A stretch of 62,753 nt of DNA from an uncultured Erysipelotrichaceae bacterium (GCA_948442015.1 CAOJRP010000006.1:1-62753), one strand, 5' to 3'. Shown: positions 28,377 to 37,230, counted from the first letter of the stretch. Notes: a model not told the origin generated them from the letters alone. Numbers and translations are program-made.

Positions 28377-28444
28377 GTTATTCACCTATTATTAGTATAC
28401 TATATTTTTTAAAACTCGCATATAGTTAATTGAGGTGAAAATTA

Positions 28445-28801
28445 ATGAACGGAAGTTATTATCCTAATCCAACTTTTCCTAATGCAACAAATGATACTAG
28501 TTTTGAAGATAACTATTATCAAAATAAAGCCGAAAGCATGCCAATGGAACAAAGTTATATCGAAAATATCTTAAGACTTAATAAAGGAAAAAAAGTTACT
28601 GCATATGTAAGTTTTCCTGACTCAAATGACTGGCGAGATAGTAGATTTACAGGGATTATCGAGGAAGCAGGAAGAGACCATTTAATTATTAGTGACCCAA
28701 CTACAGGACACTGGAACTTAATTCTAATGATTTATCTAAACTTTATTGACTTTGATGAAAAAATCAATTACAGTCATGCTTATTCTGAAAAAACGTTTTA
28801 G
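28445..28801 (+). CDS. gerQ: GerQ-like spore coat protein
   Basis: 118 residues. The C-terminal two thirds match the GerQ family: MPMEQSYIENILRLNKGKK, VSFPDSNDWRDSRFTG and IIEEAGRDHLIISDPTTG. In Bacillus, GerQ is an inner-coat protein crosslinked by transglutaminase Tgl and needed for germination. The N-terminal part is Asn/Tyr-rich and variable. A GAGGTG SD precedes the ATG. Here it stands alone, with no spore genes nearby; it suggests a spore-forming lineage or a relic. Confidence 0.85.
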   Translation: MNGSYYPNPTFPNATNDTSFEDNYYQNKAESMPMEQSYIENILRLNKGKKVTAYVSFPDSNDWRDSRFTGIIEEAGRDHLIISDPTTGHWNLILMIYLNFIDFDEKINYSHAYSEKTF

Positions 28802-28826
28802 TAATAGAGACTAAAACGCTTTTTTT
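28788..28826. terminator. Shared bidirectional terminator inside two convergent gene ends
   Basis: AAAAAACGTTTTAGT (28788-28802) pairs with ACTAAAACG (28810-28818), a 9-bp perfect stem with A-run and T-run flanks. It contains the stop codons of both gerQ (+) and the MBL-fold gene (-), so one hairpin serves both transcripts. Confidence 0.9.
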
Positions 28827-29295
28827 CTTCTTCTAATGTAGTTTTTGGACCATGTCCAGGATATAAGACTATGTCATCATCATACAAAGATATTTTTTTA
28901 AGACTTTCTAACATATCACTATCACTTCCACCTAAATCAGTTCTACCAATACTATGATAGAAAATAAAATCGCCACAAAACATTATCTTTTCCTTTTTAA
29001 AATAGTAAGTTACGGAGTCAGCAGTATGACCTTTAGTTTCTATTACTTCATAAGAGAAATTACTACCTTTATATTCATTTTCTTTAACATTGTAATATGT
29101 ACATATTTCTTCTAATGCTCCAATGTGGTCAAAATGGGAATGCGTGAGTAAACACCCTACTACTTTTTTAGCTCCAACTTCTTTAATTATTTTTTTAGCT
29201 TCAGCTCCAGGGTCAATAATTAATACTTCGTTATTTTTTTCAAGTATGTAACAATTAGTCTGTAAATCTCCTACAACAATAGTTTTAATTTCCAT
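28798..29295 (-). CDS. MBL-fold metallohydrolase (glyoxalase II-like)
   Basis: 165 residues from ATG 29295 (AAGGTG SD). The metallo-beta-lactamase motif THSHFDHIGALEEI, the second ligand region GHTADSVTYYF and the FCGDFIF / YPGHGPKTT elements resemble the small YcbL/glyoxalase II-like hydrolases. The likely substrate is a thioester such as S-lactoylglutathione or a related thiol adduct; this is inferred from the family. Confidence 0.85.
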   Translation of the reverse strand: MEIKTIVVGDLQTNCYILEKNNEVLIIDPGAEAKKIIKEVGAKKVVGCLLTHSHFDHIGALEEICTYYNVKENEYKGSNFSYEVIETKGHTADSVTYYFKKEKIMFCGDFIFYHSIGRTDLGGSDSDMLESLKKISLYDDDIVLYPGHGPKTTLEEEKKRFSLYY

Positions 29296-29466
29296 AATAA
29301 TCACCTTTTTTACATTGTATTATAATAAACTTTAAAAGTAAACTAATTATGCTATTTGCACAATGAAAATCGAAATTCATCTAAAGTATGCTATTATTCT
29401 AAATTTAAATTATTACATTTAAAACCGTAAAATAAATTCTAGTTAATTTACTAATTAACTAGTTAC

Positions 29467-29486
29467 GTGCTATAATAATTTTAGAA
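29467..29486 (+). promoter_or_regulatory. Extended -10 promoter of the LemA gene (twin copy 1)
   Basis: The 19-20 base block GTGCTATAATAATTTTAGAA includes TG-C-TATAAT, an extended -10 box. The identical block recurs at 30067-30086 before the next gene. Confidence 0.75.
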
Positions 29487-29500
29487 TTGAGGTTTTAATT

Positions 29501-30046
29501 ATGATAATAATCTATACTCTTTTAATTTTAATAATATTTATTTGTGGCTTAGCAATTGGATATGTACTTTTATACAATCAACTACAACACTATACTACTA
29601 AGGTCGATCAAGCTGAATCTATTATTGATGATACATTAAGAAAACGTTATGACTTAGCAATAAATGCAGCTAATATTATTGAAAAAAGTATTAAAGATAA
29701 AAAGAAGATCTTCAAAGATTTAAGAAGTTTTAAAGATGTAGCTATTACTAATTTTGATTTTGATAGAAAATTAAATGAAAATGTTGAATTAATTAAACAA
29801 GTACGCTTTGATTATGATGAACTTAAAGATATTAAAGAACTTAAAACTATTATTAATGATTTAAAAAGTACTTCCGAAAAATTAGAAGCTGCTAAATCTT
29901 TTTATAATAAATATACTAATAAATTAAATGACTTAATAAGGAAATTTCCGATTAATATTATTGCTAAAATGCATAACATCGAAATTCGTCTTTTCTTTGA
30001 TGGTAAAGATATGCATGATGATATATTAGATGACTTTAAATTATAG
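29501..30046 (+). CDS. LemA family membrane protein
   Basis: 181 residues. A single N-terminal membrane segment (YTLLILIIFICGLAIGYVLL) is followed by a helical coiled region. The LemA landmarks are the YNQLQ start of the domain, IDDTLRKRYDLAINAANII in place of the usual IDVQLKRRYDLIPNLV, and the F-P-x-N-I-I-A end. LemA proteins sit in the membrane; function is unclear. It has its own extended -10 promoter, a copy of the next gene's. Confidence 0.75.
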   Translation: MIIIYTLLILIIFICGLAIGYVLLYNQLQHYTTKVDQAESIIDDTLRKRYDLAINAANIIEKSIKDKKKIFKDLRSFKDVAITNFDFDRKLNENVELIKQVRFDYDELKDIKELKTIINDLKSTSEKLEAAKSFYNKYTNKLNDLIRKFPINIIAKMHNIEIRLFFDGKDMHDDILDDFKL

Positions 30047-30066
30047 TCTTAATTAACTATTTTTTT

Positions 30067-30086
30067 GTGCTATAATAATTTTAGAA
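30067..30086 (+). promoter_or_regulatory. Extended -10 promoter of the lipoprotein gene (twin copy 2)
   Basis: GTGCTATAATAATTTTAGAA, identical to 29467-29486, here about 30 bases before the ATG of the lipoprotein. Both genes are thus likely expressed in the same way. Confidence 0.75.
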
Positions 30087-30099
30087 AGGATGAGTTTTT

Positions 30100-30627
30100 A
30101 TGAGAAAAAGAGTTTTAGGTTTATTATTAGTAAGTTGTCTTTTGTTAACAACTGGTTGTGGCGATAAGGAAAATAAAGAAACTAAAAAAGATGAAAAACA
30201 AGAAAATACAATCAAAACAATAAGTTGTGTAAATGAACTTGAAAAATCAGAGATTGAAAAAGATGAAAATGGAAACTCAATTATGGGAATTCAAGGGCAA
30301 AAAACAGAATACAAATATGATACTAAGAAAAATGAACTAACTGAAGTAACTGCTTCCATATATGTTAAATTTGAAAATGCTTCGGAAGACTATATTTCAA
30401 AACAAGCAGAAGAATCTAAAGTTGCTTGTGACGCTTTTAAAGATGATGATACAGTAAAAAACTGTGAAATCAAAAAAGATGGCGATAAAGTAGAAGTTTA
30501 TATGGTAGCTGATATTGATAATATTTTAGATGGTGAAGACATTTCTAAAACAGCAACATTTGAAGATATTGAAAAATATGTCAAAGAAGAATCTAAAGAA
30601 GATGGCTTGACTTGTACAGTAAATTAA
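30100..30627 (+). CDS. Lipoprotein of unknown function
   Basis: 175 residues with a lipoprotein signal peptide: basic MRKR, a hydrophobic core and the lipobox LTTGC at about residues 16-20, the substrate for Lgt at 16677. A charged linker (DKENKETKKDEKQEN) leads to a domain with two further cysteine pairs (CVNELE, CDAFK, NCEIKK, LTCTVN). It is loosely reminiscent of the YehR/DUF1307 lipoproteins but I am not sure. It ends at a clear terminator. Confidence 0.75.
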   Translation: MRKRVLGLLLVSCLLLTTGCGDKENKETKKDEKQENTIKTISCVNELEKSEIEKDENGNSIMGIQGQKTEYKYDTKKNELTEVTASIYVKFENASEDYISKQAEESKVACDAFKDDDTVKNCEIKKDGDKVEVYMVADIDNILDGEDISKTATFEDIEKYVKEESKEDGLTCTVN

Positions 30628-30633
30628 TTAAAT

Positions 30634-30656
30634 CCTACAGCAATGTAGGACTTTTT
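30634..30656 (+). terminator. Terminator of the lipoprotein gene
   Basis: CCTACA-GCAA-TGTAGG, a 6-bp stem capped by a GNRA tetraloop, followed by ACTTTTT. Confidence 0.85.
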
Positions 30657-30759
30657 AATAAAATAAAAATCTTTGTTTTGTTCACTTAACTATTATTATT
30701 TTTTCTCAAAAATCAAATACTAAAATAAAAATATTCTCCAATATGAGAATTAAATTGTG

Positions 30760-31425
30760 TTATTTAGTTAAATTCCAATCAATTGGTTCTATATCTCTAC
30801 TTTCTAGAAAAGCATTTGTTTTAGAAAAAGGTCTACTTCCAAAGAAACCATAACTTGCTGAAAATGGAGAAGGGTGTGCTGATTCTATCACATAGTGAAT
30901 AGGGTTAGTTATATACTTCTTTTTTTCTTTAGCAAATTTACCCCATAGTATGAAGACTACAGGTTCCTCTTTTAAGTTAATTTCTTTAATAATATAGTCA
31001 GTAAGACGCTCCCAGCCTAAATCTTTATGGGAAGCTGGTTTATCTTTTTCGACGGTTAATACAGCATTTAAAAGAAGTACTCCTTGTTCTGCCCATTTAG
31101 TCAAATTACCACTATTTGGTGCTTGTATTCCTAAATCATCATTTAATTCTTTATATATGTTTTTTAAAGATGGTGGTATTTTAATTCCATCTTGTACAGA
31201 AAAAGAAAGTCCATGGGCTTCCCCCACTCCATGATATGGATCTTGACCTACAATAACCACTTTTACTTTACTATAAGGAGTTAGTTTTAAAGCATTAAAA
31301 ACATAATTTTTAGGAGGAAATATAGTTTTAATCTTATATTCATTATTAACAATATTCAAAAACTTTTTAAATCCTTCACTTTCCCAAATAAGTTTTAATA
31401 TGTTATCCCAATCATTACCTATCAT
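30760..31425 (-). CDS. ung: Uracil-DNA glycosylase
   Basis: Family 1 UDG, 221 residues, removes uracil from DNA to start base excision repair. The catalytic GQDPYHG (about 65-71), the uracil-specificity region VLLLNAVLTVEKDKPASH and the leucine loop HPSPFSASYGFFG are intact. ATG 31425 (GAGGTAG SD region) is preferred over an upstream ATG that would overlap the aldo/keto reductase gene. Confidence 0.96.
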   Translation of the reverse strand: MIGNDWDNILKLIWESEGFKKFLNIVNNEYKIKTIFPPKNYVFNALKLTPYSKVKVVIVGQDPYHGVGEAHGLSFSVQDGIKIPPSLKNIYKELNDDLGIQAPNSGNLTKWAEQGVLLLNAVLTVEKDKPASHKDLGWERLTDYIIKEINLKEEPVVFILWGKFAKEKKKYITNPIHYVIESAHPSPFSASYGFFGSRPFSKTNAFLESRDIEPIDWNLTK

Positions 31426-31438
31426 AATACCACTACCT

Positions 31439-32320
31439 CTATACATATTTTCCATCAATAATTTTATTTTTTAACATTTGTTTATTATAAATGTCTATTC
31501 CTTCAAGACACTCTTCAATATTTATTATATCTTCTTCAGATAATTCTATATTTAAAGCATTAATTAATTCATCTAAATGAGTTTCTTTAGTGCAACCAGT
31601 TAAACAAATAATATCTTTATTCTTATTTAAAGCCCATGCATAACACAAAACTGGCAGAGTTATATTTCTACTTTTAGCAAATTCTTTTAATTTATCTAAA
31701 ATATTTTTAGGGACTAACTCTTCTAACTTACCACTAGCATTTAAACCATAGACAATGACTTGGATTCCTAATTCCTTAGCTACTTTTAACATCTCATCTT
31801 CAATACCTCTATTAATTAAAGAATATCGCATTTCAATATAATCAATATGGTGAATATTGTTAGCAATCTTTAATACTTCAGGACTTATTTCAGATAAAGA
31901 AATATATTTTATATAACCTTCTTCTTTTAACTTAACTAACTCATTCATTAAATCCTCAATATTTGCATTCTCATCAATTCTAGCTGGTTCAAAGATATCA
32001 ACATAATCTAAGCCTAGTCTTGTTAAAGAATATTTTAAATGAGCTCTAATATTTCTTATATCCGAATCTACTCCATAATATTTTCCATTTAAATCAGGTA
32101 ATGCTCCATATTTTAAAGAAATAACATATTCATCTCTTGGAATATCTTTTAAAGCTTCTCTAAGAACTAATTCTGTAGCTCCAGCATTATAGAATTCACC
32201 TGTATTAATCATTTTTATTCCACTTTTTAATGCCTTATGAATTGTTTTAATCGACTCTTCTTGATTATCAAAATTCATTCGCATTGTTCCTAGACCAAGT
32301 CTTTCAATACTTTTACTCAT
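31439..32320 (-). CDS. Aldo/keto reductase
   Basis: 293 residues, TIM-barrel NAD(P)H-dependent oxidoreductase fold. GLGTMRMNFDNQEESIKTIHKAL opens the barrel. The Tyr of GEFYNAG and the Lys of ISLKYG are present. The usual catalytic Asp is Asn (INTGE) and the usual His position reads PAR (DIFEPARID), as in the pyridoxal-reductase-like subfamily, so activity may differ from classic AKRs. It sits 13 bases upstream of ung. Confidence 0.85.
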   Translation of the reverse strand: MSKSIERLGLGTMRMNFDNQEESIKTIHKALKSGIKMINTGEFYNAGATELVLREALKDIPRDEYVISLKYGALPDLNGKYYGVDSDIRNIRAHLKYSLTRLGLDYVDIFEPARIDENANIEDLMNELVKLKEEGYIKYISLSEISPEVLKIANNIHHIDYIEMRYSLINRGIEDEMLKVAKELGIQVIVYGLNASGKLEELVPKNILDKLKEFAKSRNITLPVLCYAWALNKNKDIICLTGCTKETHLDELINALNIELSEEDIINIEECLEGIDIYNKQMLKNKIIDGKYV

Positions 32321-32424
32321 TTTTAATACCTCTTACTATAAATTATAAACTATAGTTAAGTTTTAAACAAGAAAAGAATAAATAGCATCATAGAAGTTTT
32401 TTAAATTATATTTAATAAAATTGA

Positions 32425-32472
32425 ATCACACTTTTGCAAACGTTTTAAATATATTTATCACACTTTTGTAAA
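32425..32472. repeat. Two 16-bp direct repeats, candidate operator pair
   Basis: ATCACACTTTTGYAAA occurs at 32425-32440 and 32457-32472 with one difference, 32 bases apart, i.e. about three helical turns. It lies between rlmH and the aldo/keto reductase gene, in the expected upstream region of the latter. No known box matches convincingly. Confidence 0.5.
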
Positions 32473-32477
32473 AATAA

Positions 32478-32915
32478 TCATTTATGATATGTTTCATTAT
32501 TAATAATTTTAAAAGAACGATATATTTGTTCTAGCAATATTCCTCGAAATAGACCATGAGGAAAAGTTAGGTTAGAAAAAGATAAACGATAATTAGCTAA
32601 TGCTTTAATATCATCATGTAATCCTAAAGAACTACCTATAATAAAAGTAATCGTTCCATAAGAATTAAAAGTAGTATCTTGCTTTTTAGCAAGTTCTATA
32701 CTAGACAGACTTACTCCCTCAATTTCTAAAGTAATAACATAATCATTACTTCCAATATGTTTTTTTATACTATCTCTTTCTTTATCTAAAGTACTTTCAT
32801 CTTTTACTTCTATTATTTCTAATTTATGATATTTACTTATTCTTTTACTATAGTCATCAATTAAATCATTTAAATATTTTTCTTTTATTTTCCCAACACA
32901 AATAATCTTAATCAT
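32478..32915 (-). CDS. rlmH: 23S rRNA pseudouridine-1915 N3-methyltransferase
   Basis: RlmH, a SPOUT-class SAM methyltransferase acting on the 70S ribosome, 145 residues (about 159 in most Firmicutes; the shortening is in the middle). MIKIICVGKIKEKYLN, FIIGSSLGLHDDIKA and the C-terminal GLFRGILLEQIYRSFKIINNETYHK (cut here: GILLEQIYRSFKI, NNETYHK) are diagnostic, including the knot and final Tyr-His. It overlaps walJ by four bases. Confidence 0.95.
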   Translation of the reverse strand: MIKIICVGKIKEKYLNDLIDDYSKRISKYHKLEIIEVKDESTLDKERDSIKKHIGSNDYVITLEIEGVSLSSIELAKKQDTTFNSYGTITFIIGSSLGLHDDIKALANYRLSFSNLTFPHGLFRGILLEQIYRSFKIINNETYHK

Positions 32916-33679
32916 AACACAATAATCTCACTTTTCTCATCTTGTCTAGCACAAGTAATATTCTTAAACTTAACTCCGTATTCTAAAAAGACACTATTAA
33001 TTGTTTCCAAAGCTAATTCTTCCCTATTATTCTTTTTGCTTAAATGCGTTAAGATAATTTTCTTAGTATTGCCTCCAACTAACTTAGCCAAGTAAATAGA
33101 AGCATCTTTATTCGATAAATGCCCACTAGCCCCAACTATTCGTTTCTTTAGCCATTCGGGATAAGCTCCATTCATAAGTAGTTCAACATCGTGATTGCTT
33201 TCAAATAAGTAAACATCTAAATTACTAAGAATACGAAAATATCTTTGATTCAAATATCCTGTATCCGTAATATATGCCACACTTTTACCACCACTAGTAA
33301 AGACAAAACTTCTAGAGTCACTGGCATCATGACTAGTTTTGATTACATTAATTTTTAATCCATCTAAATAAATATCATCATCATAAACTATTATATTTCC
33401 ATAATCTCTTAAAACAGGCAATTCATCTAACATCTTTTTAGTTACTAAAATAGTAGCATCATATTTATGAGTAAAGGTCTTTAAAGCTTTAACGTGGTCA
33501 TCATGAACATGGCTAATAAGGACATAATCAATCTCCATTATATTAACATCTATTTCTTCTAATTTATTTTTAATATATTTAACAGTTGTTCCTAAATCAA
33601 CTAATATTTTATGCCTATCTGTTTCAATATAAGTACAATTTCCTTCTGATCCACTAGCTAAAACACAAACTTTCATCAT
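32912..33679 (-). CDS. walJ: WalJ/YycJ-type MBL-fold hydrolase
   Basis: 256 residues. The start MMKVCVLASGSEGNCTYIE and the metal motif SHVHDDHVKALK plus ILTHLSKKNN match the YycJ family, a metallo-beta-lactamase-fold nuclease-like protein linked to the WalKR cell wall system in Bacillus. walKR itself is not in this window. The ATG overlaps the stop of the upstream M23 gene (ATGA). Confidence 0.85.
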   Translation of the reverse strand: MMKVCVLASGSEGNCTYIETDRHKILVDLGTTVKYIKNKLEEIDVNIMEIDYVLISHVHDDHVKALKTFTHKYDATILVTKKMLDELPVLRDYGNIIVYDDDIYLDGLKINVIKTSHDASDSRSFVFTSGGKSVAYITDTGYLNQRYFRILSNLDVYLFESNHDVELLMNGAYPEWLKKRIVGASGHLSNKDASIYLAKLVGGNTKKIILTHLSKKNNREELALETINSVFLEYGVKFKNITCARQDEKSEIIVL

Positions 33680-35178
33680 TTTAAATTCCATAACCTTTTT
33701 GGGTCGATTGGACGTCCACCATTATAAGGAACACCAACATAAACTGCTAAATGAAGATGAACTCCTGTAGCATAGCCAGAATCTCCCATTGTGCCTATTC
33801 TTTGTCTTGACGTTACAATATCGCCAACTTTAACCTCAATAGAATTTAAATGGGCATAGGCAGAATAATAACCATTAGAATGCTTTATAACAATGCAATT
33901 TCCAGAGTTTCTACCCATCATTCCACCACGACCTGCATCGATTACTTCTCCGTCACCTATAGCATAAATAGGAGACCCTCTTCCTGTTCCTGAAATATCT
34001 AAACCTTCATGTAAAGTTCCCCAACGATATCCAAATGGACTAGTTAAAACATAAGGCGAATTTGTTGGCCATGCCCATGAACCAGTTACAGGGATATAAG
34101 TACCCCAATTTGAATTAACTTTTCTACCTATAGTTACAATTTCTTTTTGCATAGGTCTTATTTCAATACTCTTAGCTTTATCAATAATAGCTTGAGAATT
34201 TTCTTCACCATTTTTTACTTGAATTTGTTTTGTAATACGAGTTATGCCATTAATACCTTCTTGGTCAACATGGCGATAACCATTACTTTTAGAATAATCA
34301 TATTTTGTTTCTGTTTCATAAGGCATTTCTTGGTCTTCAACTACTTCGGACTCATATATTAATGATACTTCTGGCGAAGGTATTTCAATTGTCACATTTT
34401 GTCCTACTGCTAACATCGCATCAGCACTTTTAATACTAGGATTAGCAATCAAAAATTCTTGTACATTTAACTTGGCATCATAAGCAATACTCTCAATTGT
34501 ATCACCTTTTTTTACTTTATAATCTTTAACTTCTGATTCATTGCCATATAAAAGATAATGAGTTAAATCATCCACATTTGTATAAATTTTCTCTAAAACA
34601 CTAATATAAGATTCTTTAATTGTAATTGTTTCATCAAAATACATATTATTAATAATAGAACCAACATCGACTATTTCTGGTTGAGTTCCATCTAAATAAT
34701 TTTGATATTGAGTTGCATCAACAAATGTTGTAATAAAATTTTTAATAGCACTTTCAAAAATAGTTCTATCTAAAACATAAATATATTTAGGAGCAACATT
34801 TTCTTCTTTACTTTTGATAGTTATTGTATATCCTTTTATCGTAAAGTTCTTTGCTTCTTTGATTTGGTTATAAACATTATCAACCGTTGTTGTAAGAGCA
34901 TTATATGTTGTATATTCCTCAATTTTAAATCCATTAGGGGGATAAACTTGATTAACGTTATAATTATTCTTTATTTCAATTTGTTCTTCGTTTATTAAGT
35001 CATATAGTTCTTCTCTATTGTCAATAAGTCCAACCTTTTCCCCATCAAGATATATTTGATAAACAGTATCAGGTTTTTCGTATTTAAAGTCACCAAAAAA
35101 CATTAATGCTGTTATTATTGAAAGAACTACTGTAATGATAATACTGGTTCTATATACTTTCAAAGTTTCTTTAGTCAT
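33676..35178 (-). CDS. Membrane-anchored M23 peptidase with LysM and G5 domains
   Basis: 500 residues: N-terminal membrane anchor (about 11-30), a roughly 190-residue extracellular region, a LysM peptidoglycan-binding domain (YKVKKGDTIESIAYDA...VGQNVTIEIP, about 230-275), a G5-like domain (about 285-350) and a C-terminal M23 endopeptidase with HEGLDISG and HLHLAV zinc ligands intact. It is a wall-remodelling enzyme. It sits between dnaB and walJ, in a cluster that resembles the yycI-walJ neighbourhood. Confidence 0.9.
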   Translation of the reverse strand: MTKETLKVYRTSIIITVVLSIITALMFFGDFKYEKPDTVYQIYLDGEKVGLIDNREELYDLINEEQIEIKNNYNVNQVYPPNGFKIEEYTTYNALTTTVDNVYNQIKEAKNFTIKGYTITIKSKEENVAPKYIYVLDRTIFESAIKNFITTFVDATQYQNYLDGTQPEIVDVGSIINNMYFDETITIKESYISVLEKIYTNVDDLTHYLLYGNESEVKDYKVKKGDTIESIAYDAKLNVQEFLIANPSIKSADAMLAVGQNVTIEIPSPEVSLIYESEVVEDQEMPYETETKYDYSKSNGYRHVDQEGINGITRITKQIQVKNGEENSQAIIDKAKSIEIRPMQKEIVTIGRKVNSNWGTYIPVTGSWAWPTNSPYVLTSPFGYRWGTLHEGLDISGTGRGSPIYAIGDGEVIDAGRGGMMGRNSGNCIVIKHSNGYYSAYAHLNSIEVKVGDIVTSRQRIGTMGDSGYATGVHLHLAVYVGVPYNGGRPIDPKRLWNLK

Positions 35179-35180
35179 AA

Positions 35181-36539
35181 TTATTCCTCTTCATCCTTGT
35201 CTGCATCTGTTTCTAAGAAATTTCTAAAATTACTCATATTAAGTTCAAATAGTAATTTAAACTTCCCAGTTGAACCTTTACGATGCTTAGCTATAATTAT
35301 ATCACATGGAACATTTTTTTCTTTATTTATTTCTTCTTTTGGTTTCATATAATCTTTTCGATTAATAAATAATACCATATCTGCATCTTGTTCTATTGAG
35401 CCAGATTCTCTTAAGTCAGCAAGCATTGGTTGATTGCTTTCTCTTCTCTCGGCATTTCTTGATAATTGAGCAAGAGCTATAACAGGTACTTTTAATTCCA
35501 TTGCCATTGTTTTTAAAGACCTTGATATTTCGGATACCTCTTGTTGTCTTGATTCTGGTCTTCTGCCACCTGATGTAACAAGCTGTAAGTAGTCGATAAC
35601 AACTAGTCCTAAGCCTTCTTTACTACTAGCAAGACGACGACATTTAGCTCTAATTTCGGATGCTGTAATACTGGCATTGTCTTCAATATAAATATTTGTT
35701 TCAGCTAGTTGGCTAATCGCTTCATTATATCTTTTCCAATCGTTATGTTCTAGCATTCCCGTTTGTAATTTAAAGGAGTCAATTTGACCTACAGCACTAA
35801 TCATTCTATTAGCAAGTTGTTCTGCCGGCATTTCTAAGTTAAATACCGCTACAGCTTTCTTAGTTTTAAAAGCAGCATTAGTAGCAATATTAAGAGCAAA
35901 AGCTGTTTTCCCCATACCAGGTCTTGCAGCAATGATTATTAATTCACCTTCATGCAATCCTGCTGTCACGTTATCTAACTTCGTAAATCCTGTTGTTAAA
36001 CCAGTAACAGCATTTCTATTTTGTGATAAAAACTCTAAATGTTCTTGAGCGTTTTTTAATACTTCTTTAATCGATACAAATTCGCTTGTTTGACGACTTC
36101 TGACAACATTTAAAATATTTTTTTCAGCATTATCCAAAAGAGCTGTCACGTTCTCATCATCTTCATAAGCATCAGTAACAATAGAGGTTGCAGTATCAAT
36201 TAAGTGTCTAACAGTTGCTTTTTCTTTAACTATTTTTATGTAATAATCCAAGTTAGCTGTTGTAGCTACTGAGTCGATTACTTCGGAAATGTATTCTAAT
36301 CCTCCAACCGCACTTAAATTTTTTTTCTTATCTAATTCTTCTTTAACAGTTGTGATATCAATAGGAGTTTTTTCTTCATACATTGTTTTAATTGCACTAA
36401 ATAATTTTTTATTTTGAGGTTCATAAAACATATCCTCAGTTAATTCTTCACATATCTTAGATAAAGCTTCTTGATTTAAAAAACTTACACCTAAAACACT
36501 CATTTCCGCTTCCTTATTTTGAGGCATCTGTCTTGCCAT
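35181..36539 (-). CDS. dnaB: Replicative DNA helicase DnaB
   Basis: 452 residues from MARQMPQNKEAEMSVLG (ATG 36539, GAGGTGAT SD). The N-terminal collar domain precedes a RecA-like ATPase with Walker A AARPGMGKTAFALNIA and Walker B VVIDYLQLV, then DNA-binding loops (AQLSRNAERR). Hexameric 5'-3' helicase at the replication fork (called DnaC in Bacillus). It follows rplI by four bases, a common arrangement. Confidence 0.97.
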   Translation of the reverse strand: MARQMPQNKEAEMSVLGVSFLNQEALSKICEELTEDMFYEPQNKKLFSAIKTMYEEKTPIDITTVKEELDKKKNLSAVGGLEYISEVIDSVATTANLDYYIKIVKEKATVRHLIDTATSIVTDAYEDDENVTALLDNAEKNILNVVRSRQTSEFVSIKEVLKNAQEHLEFLSQNRNAVTGLTTGFTKLDNVTAGLHEGELIIIAARPGMGKTAFALNIATNAAFKTKKAVAVFNLEMPAEQLANRMISAVGQIDSFKLQTGMLEHNDWKRYNEAISQLAETNIYIEDNASITASEIRAKCRRLASSKEGLGLVVIDYLQLVTSGGRRPESRQQEVSEISRSLKTMAMELKVPVIALAQLSRNAERRESNQPMLADLRESGSIEQDADMVLFINRKDYMKPKEEINKEKNVPCDIIIAKHRKGSTGKFKLLFELNMSNFRNFLETDADKDEEE

Positions 36540-36543
36540 AATA

Positions 36544-36987
36544 TCACCTCGCTTTAACACTAACTTTTATTTCGGCATTTACTTTTTTATGTAATTCTAT
36601 TTTTACATTATGAACTCCTAAAGAATCAATCGGTATTTCTAACATTATTTTCTTTTTATCAATGTTATATCCTTTATTTTTTAATTCATCACATATTTGT
36701 TTTGAAGAAACATTACCAAAAATTCTGCCATCATTACCTGTTTTAACAAAAAATTCTAAAGTAACTTGTTCCAATTTTTCTTTTAATTCTTCACAAGATT
36801 TAATTAAAGCATCTTCATCTTGTTTTCTTTGTTCTAATTGTTTATTAAGTTGTTTTTTGTTTCCTTCGTTAGCAGGAAGAGCAAGTCCATTTTTTATTAA
36901 AAAATTATTTGCATAACCTTCACTAACTTCTATTATTTCATCTTTTTTACCTTGTTTTTTTACATCTTGTAATAGAATTACTTTCAT
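36544..36987 (-). CDS. rplI: 50S ribosomal protein L9
   Basis: L9, 147 residues: N-terminal rRNA-binding domain with MKVILLQDVKKQGKKDEIIEV and GYANNFLIKNGLA, a long central helix, and a C-terminal domain (GRIFGNVSSKQICDEL). It is paired with dnaB. AGGAGTG SD upstream. Confidence 0.97.
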   Translation of the reverse strand: MKVILLQDVKKQGKKDEIIEVSEGYANNFLIKNGLALPANEGNKKQLNKQLEQRKQDEDALIKSCEELKEKLEQVTLEFFVKTGNDGRIFGNVSSKQICDELKNKGYNIDKKKIMLEIPIDSLGVHNVKIELHKKVNAEIKVSVKAR

Positions 36988-37057
36988 CTAATCACTCCTT
37001 AATAAATTGTTCTTGAATATTATATCAAATTATATAGAAAAAGGGAAATAGTTATCA

Positions 37058-37085
37058 TAAAAAATTTCCTTATTTTAAGGAAATT
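37058..37085 (-). terminator. Terminator facing the rplI promoter region
   Basis: AATTTCCTT-ATTTT-AAGGAAATT (37063-37085), followed on the minus strand by TTTTTAT. It would stop minus-strand transcripts coming through the peptide locus from the YugP-like gene. Confidence 0.7.
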
Positions 37086-37131
37086 ATTGATATATCATAA
37101 TTATCTAAAAATTTTTAAATTTTACTAATTT

Positions 37132-37196
37132 TTAAATTATTGTCTAAATATTTGAACAATAATTTAATTTTTGCTAAGCAATAACAAGATTATTGC
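37132..37196. repeat. Two AT-rich stem-loops upstream of the peptide promoter
   Basis: TTAAATTATTGT (37132-37143) pairs perfectly with ACAATAATTTAA (37156-37167), and GCAATAA (37178-37184) with TTATTGC (37190-37196). Both contain ATTATTGY. They lie 35-100 bases upstream of the toxin-like promoter. Function unknown; a plus-strand terminator is possible for the first (TTTTT follows). Confidence 0.5.
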
Positions 37197-37230
37197 AAGA
37201 ACTTCTTTTCAACAATCTAAAATTAGTGAT

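Noticed and set aside
32401-32477. NrdR boxes
   Set aside because: The 32-base spacing fits, but the sequence ATCACACTTTTGYAAA lacks the palindromic ACAC...GTGT form and no nrd gene is near.
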